Of a stretch of 64,000 nucleotides of DNA, positions 26,115 through 35,159 are shown piece after piece (within the stretch, counting starts at the first letter, position 1; the number at the start of each line of letters is the position of its first letter). The stretch lies in contig NZ_WSFT01000053.1 in NCBI RefSeq assembly GCF_016820655.1, forward strand, positions 310,001 through 374,000. The letters are read 5' to 3'. A model generated the notes under the pieces. The model was not told the origin of the DNA. It was given only the letters and a program-made list of their open reading frames with translations, and made no database searches. The translations under genes were made by a program, and so were the position numbers. This DNA is from Anaeromonas frigoriresistens. GTDB taxonomy: Bacteria; Bacillota; Clostridia; Tissierellales; SIT17.

Positions 26115-27160
26115 AAATACCCCTCCAAATTATCACTAGTAATTTCAGAAATAAATCTTGCAATAAGATTACCAGAGTTCTTTATGTCATCCATGTTAAT
26201 AGTCTCTACAGTAGTATGCATATACCTTAATGGTAAAGAAATAAGTAAACAAGGCACACCAGCCATGGATATTTGCATAGATCTAGCATCAGTTCCAGTA
26301 GGTCCTGATTCTACTTCAATCTGATAAGGTATATTATATTCCTCAGCTACCTCTATAAGTTTTTGTCTTAAAGTTGGGTGAATATTCCCCCCAAGAGTAA
26401 TAGCAGGTCCTTTTTTCATTTCTATTGAATCAGCTTTATCTAATTCTGGGGTTTTTCCAAAGCCCACATCTATTGCAATACCAATGTCTGGATTTATCTT
26501 GTATGTACTAGTAATAGCCCCTCTAGTTCCTACCTCCTCTTGAATAGTAGATACGAAATAAACATCTGCTTGATGATTAAGTTTTTTCAATTCTTTAGCA
26601 CATTGAAGCATAGTTGCTACTCCTGCTTTATCATCTAAAGCTTTACCTGTAACTGAATTTCCTTGTAATTCTGTAAATTCTCGATTTATAGTTATAATAT
26701 CTCCTATACATATTAATTCTTTAACTGTTTTTTTATCATATCCTATATCTATGTATAAATCATCCATCTCAAAAGCTTTATCGCTATCACTTGAGTCTTG
26801 TAAATGTGGAGGTTTAGTCCCAATTACACCAAAAACCTCCCTTTTACCATGAACAATAACTTCCTGGGCGACTAATGTTCTAGGGTCGATTCCTCCTACA
26901 GATGTAAATCTTATTGTTCCTGAGTCATCAAAATCCTTTACCATTAGGCCGATTTCATCCATATGAGCTGCTAGCATTATCTTAAGATTTGAAACGTTAT
27001 TAGTACCTCTTTTAATAGCAATAACACTACCCAATTTATCATAGTCAATGTCATCACTATACTCTTTAAAAGTATTTACAATATATTCAGAAATATTTTC
27101 CTCATATCCTGAAACACTTGTTGAATTAGATAAATATTTTAGAAATTCTAATGTATTCAT
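26105..27160 (-). CDS. M42 family metallopeptidase (first of three)
   Basis: 351 residues. Motifs: AAHMDEIGLM, ALDDKAGVAT (Lys in place of Arg after DD), TIQEEVGTRGA, DVGFGKTP, and RYMHTTVE. Ribosome site AGGGAGG precedes the ATG. It leads the three-peptidase operon, which fits an amino-acid-fermenting lifestyle. Paralogue-specific names (ysdC, ytoP, frvX) cannot be assigned safely from sequence alone. Confidence 0.93.
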   Translation of the reverse strand: MNTLEFLKYLSNSTSVSGYEENISEYIVNTFKEYSDDIDYDKLGSVIAIKRGTNNVSNLKIMLAAHMDEIGLMVKDFDDSGTIRFTSVGGIDPRTLVAQEVIVHGKREVFGVIGTKPPHLQDSSDSDKAFEMDDLYIDIGYDKKTVKELICIGDIITINREFTELQGNSVTGKALDDKAGVATMLQCAKELKKLNHQADVYFVSTIQEEVGTRGAITSTYKINPDIGIAIDVGFGKTPELDKADSIEMKKGPAITLGGNIHPTLRQKLIEVAEEYNIPYQIEVESGPTGTDARSMQISMAGVPCLLISLPLRYMHTTVETINMDDIKNSGNLIARFISEITSDNLEGYLCY

Positions 27161-27241
27161 AAAAATCCTCCCTTCTTAAATTTCACATGTTTATTATAAC
27201 ATAATATTTCTAAAAATTATTTATTTTCAAACAATTTTAAC

Positions 27242-28018
27242 TTATTTGCTTTTTTTATTATAAAAGAAGGTCTCAATTGCTTGTAAGTTATATTTATTTG
27301 GAAAAATAATTTGTTCTGTACTCCCCACAAACAGCACTCCCACATTACTTAATGCACTGTAAAATTTTTTATACATGATACTTTTAGCTTCTTCAGTAAA
27401 GTAAATCATTACATTTCTACACAAAATCAAATCGCAATCAGTAGGATATTTGTCATCTAATAAATTCATTTTTTTAAATGTAACCCTATTTTTAACATCA
27501 TCTTTAATTCTATAGGTATTTTCTATTCTATCAAAATACTTATCTTTAAATTCTGTAGGAAGCTCCTTTAAACTCTTCTCAGAATATAAACCTAACTTTG
27601 CTTTTTCAATTGCACTTTCATCAATATCAGTTGCTAGGACTGATACATTTGATAGACTAGTGAATTTTGATAATAACATAACTAAAGAGTAAGGTTCTTC
27701 CCCTGTTGAACATGCACTGCTCCATACCTTTAATTTCTTTTTTGTTTTCAGTAGATTTGGGATGATTTCATTATCTAAAACATCCCATTGTTTATGATTT
27801 CTATAAAATTCAGATACATTAATTGTTAAGTAATTCATAAATTCATTTAACAATTCTTTGTCACATTTTAGCATTAAGTAGTAATCATCGAAGTCCTTAA
27901 AACCATTTCTTGATACTAAAGAACTTATTCTTCTTTTCATTTGTTTTTCTTTATAACTTGATAAGTCAATATTTATTAGACCTAAAATATCGTTTTTAAA
28001 TTTCTCATATTTATCCAT
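27242..28018 (-). CDS. cheR: CheR-type protein-glutamate O-methyltransferase (orphan)
   Basis: 258 residues. The N-terminal helical CheR domain (about 1-75, with NVSEFYRN) is followed by the SAM-binding domain: VWSSACSTGEEPYSLVM (about 98), LATDID (about 128) and LILCRNVMIYF (about 192). It methylates glutamates on chemoreceptor signalling domains. No other chemotaxis gene is nearby, and it is transcribed alone between the M42 operon and ispH-rpsA. The C-terminus stops at the core fold, with no TPR or receiver domain. Confidence 0.93.
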   Translation of the reverse strand: MDKYEKFKNDILGLINIDLSSYKEKQMKRRISSLVSRNGFKDFDDYYLMLKCDKELLNEFMNYLTINVSEFYRNHKQWDVLDNEIIPNLLKTKKKLKVWSSACSTGEEPYSLVMLLSKFTSLSNVSVLATDIDESAIEKAKLGLYSEKSLKELPTEFKDKYFDRIENTYRIKDDVKNRVTFKKMNLLDDKYPTDCDLILCRNVMIYFTEEAKSIMYKKFYSALSNVGVLFVGSTEQIIFPNKYNLQAIETFFYNKKSK

Positions 28019-28057
28019 ATTAATACTCCTTATTCTTGTTATTAAAATATTGATATG

Positions 28058-28089
28058 TAAAATAAGGAAGGTTTCCCTTCCTTATTTTA
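28058..28089 (-). terminator. Terminator after ispH-rpsA
   Basis: A 14-bp stem (28058-28071/28076-28089) with loop TTTC, ending one base before the stop codon of ispH-rpsA. Confidence 0.75.
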
Positions 28090-30063
28090 TTAGTCTTCTT
28101 TATTATTTTTTATCATATCTCCTACTGTTAATTCAGTATCTTCTTCATCTTTATAAGTATTTTCTTGTCTTTCTTCAGTTTCTTTTATGCTTAAACTTAA
28201 TCTATTATTTTCTGAATCAATATCTAAAATTTTAACTTTAACTGTATCTCCTTTAGAAAGTTCTTCTGAAGGCTTAGCAATATGCTTATGTGATATTTCA
28301 GATATGTGAACTAGTCCATCTAGTCCAGATTCTATTTCTACAAACGCACCAAAATCTACTATTTTAACTACTTTTCCTTCGACAATATCTCCAATATTAT
28401 ATTTGTCTTTAACATTTTCCCAAGGATGTTCAGTTGTTTGCTTATATCCTAATGAAATTCTTTCCTTTTGTTTATCAAAGTCGAGAACTATAACTTCAAC
28501 TTTATCTCCAACTTTTACCACTTCAGAAGGATGATTAACTCTTCCCCAAGATAATTCAGAAATATGAACTAAACCATCAATTCCACCAATATCTACAAAA
28601 GCACCAAAGTCAGTTAATCTTTTAACTTCACCTTCAATTTTTGCACCTTTTTCTAATTTACTCCATAACTTGTCTTTTTTCTCTGTTAGTTCTGCCATCT
28701 CTACTTCTTTTCTTGACAATACTAATCTTTTCTTTACTCTATCAAACTCAATGATTTTTAAAGATAATTCTTTACCTAAGTATTTATTTAAATCGTCTAC
28801 ATAGTTTATAGATATATGAGATGCAGGGATAAATCCTCTTAATCCATTAACTAAAACAATAGCTCCACCTTTTACTATTTCAACTATTTTACCATTTACT
28901 AAAGTTCCGTCATCATAAACACTTTCTATTTCTTCCCATCCTTTTATATCCACTACTCTTTTCTTTGATAACAATACATTACCTTCACCATCATCCAAAG
29001 AAAATACATAAACTTCTATTTTATCTCCTTCACTAAGTGTTTCTTCAGGATTTATATTTGGATCATTTGATAATTCAGATTTTTTGATTATTCCATCAGA
29101 CTTATAGCCTATGTTTACCATTACTTCATCTTTATTTACAGATATAACAGTACCTTCTATAATGTCTCCCTTGTTTACACTTACTAAACTTTTTTCAATT
29201 TCTTCCATCATCATGTTCATTTCATTATCAATATTACTCACTTGATTGACAACCTCCTTAATTATCCAGTCAGGTGTTGATGCACCTGCTGTAATTCCTA
29301 CTAAATTATATTTTTGTAATTCTTTAATATTTAAATCATCAACAGTTTCAATATGATAAGTGTTTTTACAAATATCCTTACTTATTGTAACAAGTTTTTG
29401 AGTATTAGAACTATGATAACCACCTATAACTATCATTGCATCCACTTTTCCAGCTACTTCTTTACATGACATCTGTCTAAGCTTAGTAGCATTACAAATA
29501 GTGTTAAATTTTAATACTTCATTTGACTTTTTACTTATCAATTCTGATAATAATTCAAATTTTTCTTCATTCATAGTAGTTTGTGCTACAATACATATTT
29601 TATCATATTTCTTTGTATCTTCAATATCATCTTTTGAGTTAATTATATTTGCACTATTATTACACCAACCATTTATGCCAATAACTTCAGGATGTTCAGG
29701 GTTACCTATTATAATTATTTTATACCCTTTATTATAATATTCTTCAACTTTTTTCTGAATTTTTCTTACAAAGGGGCATGTTAAGTCTAAAGATTCAATA
29801 TTTTTATTTTCTAATTTACTATGAATATCAATAGGTACACCATGGGAACGAATTATAACAGTCCCTGAATCTACCTCGTCGAGACTCTTAATAGTATTAA
29901 GTCCTTTTTTACTTAAAAAACTTATTGCCTGTTTATTATGGATTAAAGGACCTAATGAATGAACTCCTTTATTAGTATCTATGGTTTCTAATGTTTTATT
30001 TATAGCTCTTTCCACTCCAAAGCAAAAGCCTGAATTTTGAGCTAAAATTATTTTCAATTTCAA
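28090..30063 (-). CDS. ispH-rpsA: IspH-RpsA fusion: HMBPP reductase joined to ribosomal protein S1
   Basis: 657 residues. Residues 1-280 are IspH (LytB), the last iron-sulfur enzyme of the MEP isoprenoid pathway, with its three cluster cysteines in GFCFGVERA, LTCPFVRK and ICNATKLRQ. Residues about 300-640 hold four S1 RNA-binding repeats, for example GAFVDIGGIDGLVHISELSW. The fusion is well known in Clostridia and joins isoprenoid synthesis to translation for unknown reasons. It ends an operon after plsC and cmk. No frameshift or linker break is seen. Confidence 0.97.
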   Translation of the reverse strand: MKLKIILAQNSGFCFGVERAINKTLETIDTNKGVHSLGPLIHNKQAISFLSKKGLNTIKSLDEVDSGTVIIRSHGVPIDIHSKLENKNIESLDLTCPFVRKIQKKVEEYYNKGYKIIIIGNPEHPEVIGINGWCNNSANIINSKDDIEDTKKYDKICIVAQTTMNEEKFELLSELISKKSNEVLKFNTICNATKLRQMSCKEVAGKVDAMIVIGGYHSSNTQKLVTISKDICKNTYHIETVDDLNIKELQKYNLVGITAGASTPDWIIKEVVNQVSNIDNEMNMMMEEIEKSLVSVNKGDIIEGTVISVNKDEVMVNIGYKSDGIIKKSELSNDPNINPEETLSEGDKIEVYVFSLDDGEGNVLLSKKRVVDIKGWEEIESVYDDGTLVNGKIVEIVKGGAIVLVNGLRGFIPASHISINYVDDLNKYLGKELSLKIIEFDRVKKRLVLSRKEVEMAELTEKKDKLWSKLEKGAKIEGEVKRLTDFGAFVDIGGIDGLVHISELSWGRVNHPSEVVKVGDKVEVIVLDFDKQKERISLGYKQTTEHPWENVKDKYNIGDIVEGKVVKIVDFGAFVEIESGLDGLVHISEISHKHIAKPSEELSKGDTVKVKILDIDSENNRLSLSIKETEERQENTYKDEEDTELTVGDMIKNNKED

Positions 30064-30068
30064 TCCTC

Positions 30069-30659
30069 CTATCCATTACTTTTTAAACTATATATTTTTT
30101 TTAGTATATCATCACTTATTGATTTATACTCTTCTATACTCAATTTACCTTTTTGATTATTGTGTAATTCCATGGGTTGTCCTAAATATACATTTATTTC
30201 ACTAAACAACTTATAACTAGTGTCAATATATACAGGTACTACAGGAGATTTAGATTTAACTGCTATCATAGCCACCCCTGGTTTCGCTTCTATTTTTTCC
30301 CCTTTTACAACCCTTTTTCCTTCTGGAAATATTCCTAGTACTTTATCACTTTTTAGTATTTTTAAAGCTCTCTTTATTGCACTTAAATCAGCACCATCTC
30401 TATCAACTGGAAATGTACCTAACTTCTCAATAAAAGATCCTAAGATCTTATGTTTAAACAATTCTTTTTTAGCTATATAGTGAACTTGACTATTCTTAAA
30501 AATGACAGCTACTAATACTGGATCAAAATAATGTATATGATTTGAACATATTATCATTCTAGAATCAACTAGTACATTTTTATCTCCGTGAACTTTTACT
30601 CTGTATAACATTTTAAACAAAACACTAGCTACACTTCTTACAAAGTTATATAAACCCAT
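30069..30659 (-). CDS. plsC: 1-acyl-sn-glycerol-3-phosphate acyltransferase
   Basis: 196 residues. The acyltransferase HX4D motif is in SNHIHYFDP (about residue 37), the glycerol-phosphate-binding FPEGKR lies near residue 115, and the third block VPVYIDTS near residue 142. It makes phosphatidic acid at the membrane; a hydrophobic N-terminal segment may dock it. It is tightly placed between cmk and ispH-rpsA, an order common in Clostridia. Confidence 0.93.
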   Translation of the reverse strand: MGLYNFVRSVASVLFKMLYRVKVHGDKNVLVDSRMIICSNHIHYFDPVLVAVIFKNSQVHYIAKKELFKHKILGSFIEKLGTFPVDRDGADLSAIKRALKILKSDKVLGIFPEGKRVVKGEKIEAKPGVAMIAVKSKSPVVPVYIDTSYKLFSEINVYLGQPMELHNNQKGKLSIEEYKSISDDILKKIYSLKSNG

Positions 30660-30676
30660 TTTTATACCCCCTTGAA

Positions 30677-31336
30677 TTAATTAATATTATCTTTTATATA
30701 ATCTAATAAAACTTGAACAACTTCCTCTATACTTTTATCAGTTGTGTCTATTTCAATAGCATCTTTTGTTTTAATTAAAGGGGATATCTCTCGTGTACTA
30801 TCAATTTCATCTCTTACCTTAACTTCTTGTATTATATCTGATAACGATACACTCGGATCTCTTTTAATTATTTCTTCATACCTTCTTTTGCCTCTTTCTT
30901 TCGGTGTGGCATTTATATAAAACTTTAAATTAGCATCAGGTAAAACATGACTAGCAATATCTCTTCCATCCATAATCACATCATTATTCTTAGAAATTTT
31001 TCTTTGTATATTTACTAATTTTTCTCTTACTTCCTTAATTCTTGCAACAATAGATACATTGTTACTTATATCATTAGTTCTTATTTTATCATCTACAATT
31101 TTTCCATCTAAATATATATGGTTATTCTTAAAATCTATTTCTGTATCTTTTAATACGTCTATTATTTTTGAAATATCTTTTAAATCTATGTTTTCATTTA
31201 TTAATTTGTAAGTTAATGCTCTATACATTGCTCCAGTATCTATATAAATAATATTCAATTTGCTGGCAATTAATTTTGCAATAGTACTCTTCCCTGCTCC
31301 AGCTGGTCCATCTACAGCTATTACTAAATTTGACAT
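30677..31336 (-). CDS. cmk: Cytidylate kinase
   Basis: 219 residues. P-loop AVDGPAGAGKSTIAKL (residues 6-21), IDTGAMYRALT and MDGRDIASHVLPDA, all typical of CMP kinase. It phosphorylates CMP and dCMP for nucleotide recycling. In many Firmicutes cmk sits upstream of rpsA; here the same link is kept, with rpsA fused to ispH. Confidence 0.97.
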   Translation of the reverse strand: MSNLVIAVDGPAGAGKSTIAKLIASKLNIIYIDTGAMYRALTYKLINENIDLKDISKIIDVLKDTEIDFKNNHIYLDGKIVDDKIRTNDISNNVSIVARIKEVREKLVNIQRKISKNNDVIMDGRDIASHVLPDANLKFYINATPKERGKRRYEEIIKRDPSVSLSDIIQEVKVRDEIDSTREISPLIKTKDAIEIDTTDKSIEEVVQVLLDYIKDNIN

Positions 31337-31361
31337 TTAATTTCATTCCTTCTCTACATAT

Positions 31362-31724
31362 TTATTTTAATAAATCTTTTCTTAATCTTTTTGCTCCCTT
31401 AAGATAAATATGACTTACTTGGGATTGTTTTTTATCAGAATTCAACATAATAAGAATTCTTATACATTTTTCCAAACTATTCTTAACATACATTTCTTGA
31501 AAACATAGTAAACTACATTCTACTAATCCAATCTCTCTAGCAGCTTTTGCTGGATAAGCTTCATTTAAATCCTCTGTAGCTGTAAATAATATGGATATTA
31601 TATCTTCAGATTGTATATTGTTTTCCATAATTAATTGATTTAATAATGTTTTGGTATTAAGTATTATATGTTCATTGTTATTTTCTTCAACTGTAATTGC
31701 TCCTCTAATACTCACAACACCCAT
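31362..31724 (-). CDS. aroH: Chorismate mutase, AroH type
   Basis: 120 residues, the single-domain trimeric AroH fold of Bacillus type. Key residues appear in GVVSIRGAITVEENN (Arg near residue 6), LFTATEDLNEAYPAKAAREIG (Glu and Arg of the active site) and LECQ-like CSLLCFQEM. It converts chorismate to prephenate for Phe/Tyr synthesis. The ATG at 31724 is 8 bp after AGGAG, so the GTG at 31733 is not preferred. Confidence 0.92.
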   Translation of the reverse strand: MGVVSIRGAITVEENNNEHIILNTKTLLNQLIMENNIQSEDIISILFTATEDLNEAYPAKAAREIGLVECSLLCFQEMYVKNSLEKCIRILIMLNSDKKQSQVSHIYLKGAKRLRKDLLK

Positions 31725-31779
31725 ATATACCACTCCTGTTCATATATTATATATTAATTTAAAAACTACCTCAAGGTGC

Positions 31780-33021
31780 TTAACAACAACTTTCTCCTGC
31801 AAGGTATCCTGTAGAATATGCAATTTGTAAATTAAAACCTCCAGTATAAGCATCTACATCTAGGATTTCCCCGCAAAAATATAGACCTTTTACTATATCA
31901 GACTCCATTGTAGAGGGGTTTATTTCTCTCGTGTCTACACCGCCAGAAGTAACATATGCTTCTTTTATAGATCGTAAACCTGATATACTTAATTCTAATT
32001 CTTTAAGAATACTAACTATACCTTTCCTATTTTCTTTATTTAATTGGTTAGCTTTTAAATTATATTCAATGTTTAATCTTTTCAAGATATTTAGTCCTAA
32101 AGCATATGGTATTAAATTATCTATTATATTAATTATATTTTTATTAGAATTATATTGTAATAATCCTAATAGTTTATCATCAAATTCTTTTTCATTAAGG
32201 TGAGGGAAAAAATCTAGTCTTAATTTAATGTTATTATTTTGTTCTATGGTTCTGTTCTTCCTGCAACTTAAATTAAATACACTTGGACCAGATATTCCGT
32301 AATGGGTAAAAATTATATCTCCAATTTCATTATCTACTTCTTTTTTATTATGAATTAATGAAATTTTCACCTCTGTTAAGCTTATTCCTTTTATTTCTTT
32401 GATCCAGTCTTCTTTAATATTAAAAGGTACCATAGAAGGTATGAGAGAAACTATATTATGACCTAGTTTTTTTGCAAAATCATATCCATCTCCCGTAGAT
32501 CCAGTTGCTGGATATGATTTACCACCAGTGGATATTATAAGTTTATCAGCTTTAATTGTGTGGTTTTTATCATTTTTAATATAATCAATAATAAACTTAT
32601 CGTCTTTTTTATTTATTTTATATACCTTTGTGTTTAAACTTATATCAACATTGTTATCTAGTAGGTATCTTTCTAAAACATTCGTTACATCAATTGACTT
32701 ATTAGTGATAGGAAAGCATCTGTTATTATCTTCAACCTTTACCTTTAATCCGTATTGGTCCAATATATCAATAATGTCCTTATTAGTGAAAGAATAGAAT
32801 GCAGAGTACAAAAAGTAATTATTTCTAGTAACATTATCTATCAATTCTTCTATAGAACATAAATTAGTTATATTACACCTACCATTTCCTGTGATTAACA
32901 TTTTCTTTCCGATTCTTTCATTCTTTTCAATTAAAATTACATTAGCTCCTTTTTTACTTGCAGTGGCTGAAGCTATTATACCTGCAGGACCTCCACCAAT
33001 TACTACTATTTTTTCTTTCAT
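31780..33021 (-). CDS. NAD(P)/FAD-dependent oxidoreductase of the HI0933/BaiN family
   Basis: 413 residues. FAD-binding GGGPAGIIASATA at residues 8-20, GNGRCNITNLC (about 46-57), STGGKSYPATGSTGDGY (about 164), and the C-terminal FCGEILDVDAYTGGFNLQIA (about 385). The family includes YhiN and the bile-acid enzyme BaiN, but its general role is unknown; the name does not imply bile acid use here. It follows the phosphatase gene by 3 bp and leads toward aroH and cmk, a conserved clostridial block. Confidence 0.9.
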   Translation of the reverse strand: MKEKIVVIGGGPAGIIASATASKKGANVILIEKNERIGKKMLITGNGRCNITNLCSIEELIDNVTRNNYFLYSAFYSFTNKDIIDILDQYGLKVKVEDNNRCFPITNKSIDVTNVLERYLLDNNVDISLNTKVYKINKKDDKFIIDYIKNDKNHTIKADKLIISTGGKSYPATGSTGDGYDFAKKLGHNIVSLIPSMVPFNIKEDWIKEIKGISLTEVKISLIHNKKEVDNEIGDIIFTHYGISGPSVFNLSCRKNRTIEQNNNIKLRLDFFPHLNEKEFDDKLLGLLQYNSNKNIINIIDNLIPYALGLNILKRLNIEYNLKANQLNKENRKGIVSILKELELSISGLRSIKEAYVTSGGVDTREINPSTMESDIVKGLYFCGEILDVDAYTGGFNLQIAYSTGYLAGESCC

Positions 33022-33024
33022 AAT

Positions 33025-33633
33025 TTAATCCTCCAACGTTATTCTTTCATTCATACATTTTATTTGTGGTTTATTATTGATGAATTCAACTATTGTTAAA
33101 CCACAATTACTAATAGATAATTTTCTATAATTACTCAAATCTAAATCAAGTAATCCTAGAAGTATAACTTTTATCACAACTCCGTGGGATACTAAAAGAA
33201 TATTCTTTCCTTTATGTTTTTCATGTAATTTATTGATAAAACCCATAGCTCTTTCTTGTACCTTTATGAGACTCTCTCCCTTTGGTATTGTTAGATTATG
33301 AGGAGTATTTCTCCAAGTATAGTAGTCTTTATTATTTTTTTTCTCTATTTCTTCTAATGTAAGGCCTTGCCAATCTCCAAAGTTAATCTCCCTTAAATCT
33401 TCTATTTGTATTAATTCTGTGGACAACTTATCAGATATTATTTTAGCTGTGTTATAAGCTCTATTTAAATCACTGGAATATATATACTCAAAATCAGTAT
33501 TTTTAAGCTTATTTGCAACTTTCAAGGCTTGAAGTTGCCCCTTTTCAGTTAATTCTATATCTTTTTGTCCTTGAACTCTTCCTAATTCATTCCATTTTGA
33601 CTCACCATGTCTTATTATATATAGTCTTTTCAT
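33025..33633 (-). CDS. Histidine phosphatase family protein (GpmB/CobC-like)
   Basis: 202 residues. The catalytic RHGES motif is at residues 8-12, followed by NELGRVQGQKDIELTEKG; the second His is in LLVSHGVV near residue 150, and an acidic INFGDWQG segment is near 87. Members dephosphorylate small metabolites such as alpha-ribazole phosphate or sugar phosphates; the substrate cannot be told from sequence. First gene of the block running down to ispH-rpsA. Confidence 0.9.
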   Translation of the reverse strand: MKRLYIIRHGESKWNELGRVQGQKDIELTEKGQLQALKVANKLKNTDFEYIYSSDLNRAYNTAKIISDKLSTELIQIEDLREINFGDWQGLTLEEIEKKNNKDYYTWRNTPHNLTIPKGESLIKVQERAMGFINKLHEKHKGKNILLVSHGVVIKVILLGLLDLDLSNYRKLSISNCGLTIVEFINNKPQIKCMNERITLED

Positions 33634-33702
33634 AATACCTCCAATATAATATATATTTAAATATATTATGGCTTTTAATTTATTATTAAAATCAATCCAT
33701 TA

Positions 33703-33728
33703 AAAAAAGTAGCCTTAGCTACTTTTTT
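33703..33728 (-). terminator. Terminator after the RpiR regulator
   Basis: An 11-bp stem (33703-33713/33718-33728) with loop CTTA. The outer arm pairs six A with six T, serving the minus strand (kor operon end). Confidence 0.85.
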
Positions 33729-34617
33729 ATAAATCATAATCTATTATATCACTTTTATTCTTATCATCATATATATTATATTCATCCCATATACTTTCTA
33801 GTTTAGAAAAATATGTACTTACTTCATTTTTGTTCTTTATACCTAATGCAATTATCAATGCATTAATAAGACTCATTGGAGCCACTAAAGAGTCTACAAA
33901 TGATACCATATTACTCTTAGCCTCTAAAGTATAGTCAGATATCTTAGATATTGGTGATAGATTACCATCAGATATACCTATGATAGTACAACCTTGTTTT
34001 TTTACATACTGTAAAGCATCCAAAGTTTTCTTAGAATATCTAGGATAACTTATACCTATAACCACATCATCTTTCGTTACTCTTAATAACTGTTCAAATA
34101 TATCACTCATTCCAAAGCTAACAACCTTAACATTATCAAGTATAAGACTTAAATAAAACCCCAAATAACCAGCCAATGCAGTAGAGCTCCTTAAACCTAG
34201 TACATATACTCTTTTTGCATTAGATATTTCATCTATTACATTATAAAAGGTATCATTATCTAAATTATCTAATGTAGTTCTCATATTATTAATATCAGCC
34301 CTGACTACTTTCTTGATAAAATTTTCTTTATCTGAGAAATCTTCCATTCCTAATCTTTGAACCGTTGTAAGTTTATTTTTTATTAGCTCTTGGAGAGATT
34401 TTTGTAACTCAGGATACCCAGAAAATCCCAAAGCATTAGCAAATCTAACAACTGTAGATTCACTAACACCAACCATTTCTCCTAATTTCGAAGCAGTCAT
34501 AAATGCAGCTTTGTCATAATTTGATATTATATATTCTGCAATTAGCCTCTGTCCTTTACTTAAGTGACTAAAATTCAGTTGAATCAGCTTAATTAAATCT
34601 CTTTTATTTTCATCCAT
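33727..34617 (-). CDS. MurR/RpiR-family transcriptional regulator
   Basis: 296 residues. An N-terminal RpiR helix-turn-helix (FMTASKLGEMVGVSESTVVRFANALGF, about 35-62) and a C-terminal SIS sugar-phosphate-binding fold (VYVLGLRSS, about 135; GISYPRYSKKTL, about 185). RpiR proteins usually sense phosphosugars. It lies 13 bp after korC and ends the operon, so it probably responds to, or controls, the kor genes; the direct repeats at 37375-37437 are candidate sites (inference). Confidence 0.9.
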   Translation of the reverse strand: MDENKRDLIKLIQLNFSHLSKGQRLIAEYIISNYDKAAFMTASKLGEMVGVSESTVVRFANALGFSGYPELQKSLQELIKNKLTTVQRLGMEDFSDKENFIKKVVRADINNMRTTLDNLDNDTFYNVIDEISNAKRVYVLGLRSSTALAGYLGFYLSLILDNVKVVSFGMSDIFEQLLRVTKDDVVIGISYPRYSKKTLDALQYVKKQGCTIIGISDGNLSPISKISDYTLEAKSNMVSFVDSLVAPMSLINALIIALGIKNKNEVSTYFSKLESIWDEYNIYDDKNKSDIIDYDL

Positions 34618-34630
34618 AAAATCGTCCTTA

Positions 34631-35158
34631 TTAGATAATATTTAAACCTTGTTCATATGCTTTTTCATTAACTTTTTCTGTTCCTGGGGGAACCCTTTTT
34701 AGTATAGCTTCCTTTAATGCTTCTTCAGAAACTATTTTTGTTATTCCATTAATAGCACCTAATGCAACTATATTTGCAACCATAGAAATACCGATATTAT
34801 TTACAGCTTTTTCTATAATAGGCACATGAAATATTTTAACATCAGTTCTTTCTGGTTTCTCTACATCTTTATCTATAATTAGAATACCATTTTTCTTCAA
34901 AGAATCCAAATATTCATCACAAGATTTCTGAGTTAAACTTAATAACACATCACATTTTCTAACCTTTGGATAGTTTATTTCAGTATCGCTTATAATAACC
35001 TCAGCTTTACTAGCTCCACCTCTAGCTTCTGGTCCATATGATTGAGTCTGTATAGAATTTTTACCATCTATCAAAGCTGCTTCAGCCAATATTATTCCTG
35101 CTAAAATTAACCCTTGACCACCTGATCCACTTAATCTAACCTCTGTTTGTCCCTTCAT
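34631..35158 (-). CDS. korC: 2-oxoacid:ferredoxin oxidoreductase, gamma subunit
   Basis: 175 residues. The gamma domain begins EVRLSGSGGQGLILAGIILAEAA and contains TQSYGPEARGGASKAEVI, both typical of the POR/KOR gamma subunit that helps bind CoA. The start at 35158 follows GAGGGGAGATAAT; the frame runs 9 codons further upstream, overlapping korB, without a ribosome site. Last structural gene of korDABC. Confidence 0.94.
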   Translation of the reverse strand: MKGQTEVRLSGSGGQGLILAGIILAEAALIDGKNSIQTQSYGPEARGGASKAEVIISDTEINYPKVRKCDVLLSLTQKSCDEYLDSLKKNGILIIDKDVEKPERTDVKIFHVPIIEKAVNNIGISMVANIVALGAINGITKIVSEEALKEAILKRVPPGTEKVNEKAYEQGLNII

Positions 35159-35159
35159 A

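Noticed and set aside
31780-33021. Bile acid 7-dehydroxylation enzyme BaiN
   Set aside because: The family is broad and widespread; no other bai gene is present, so the specific function is not claimed.
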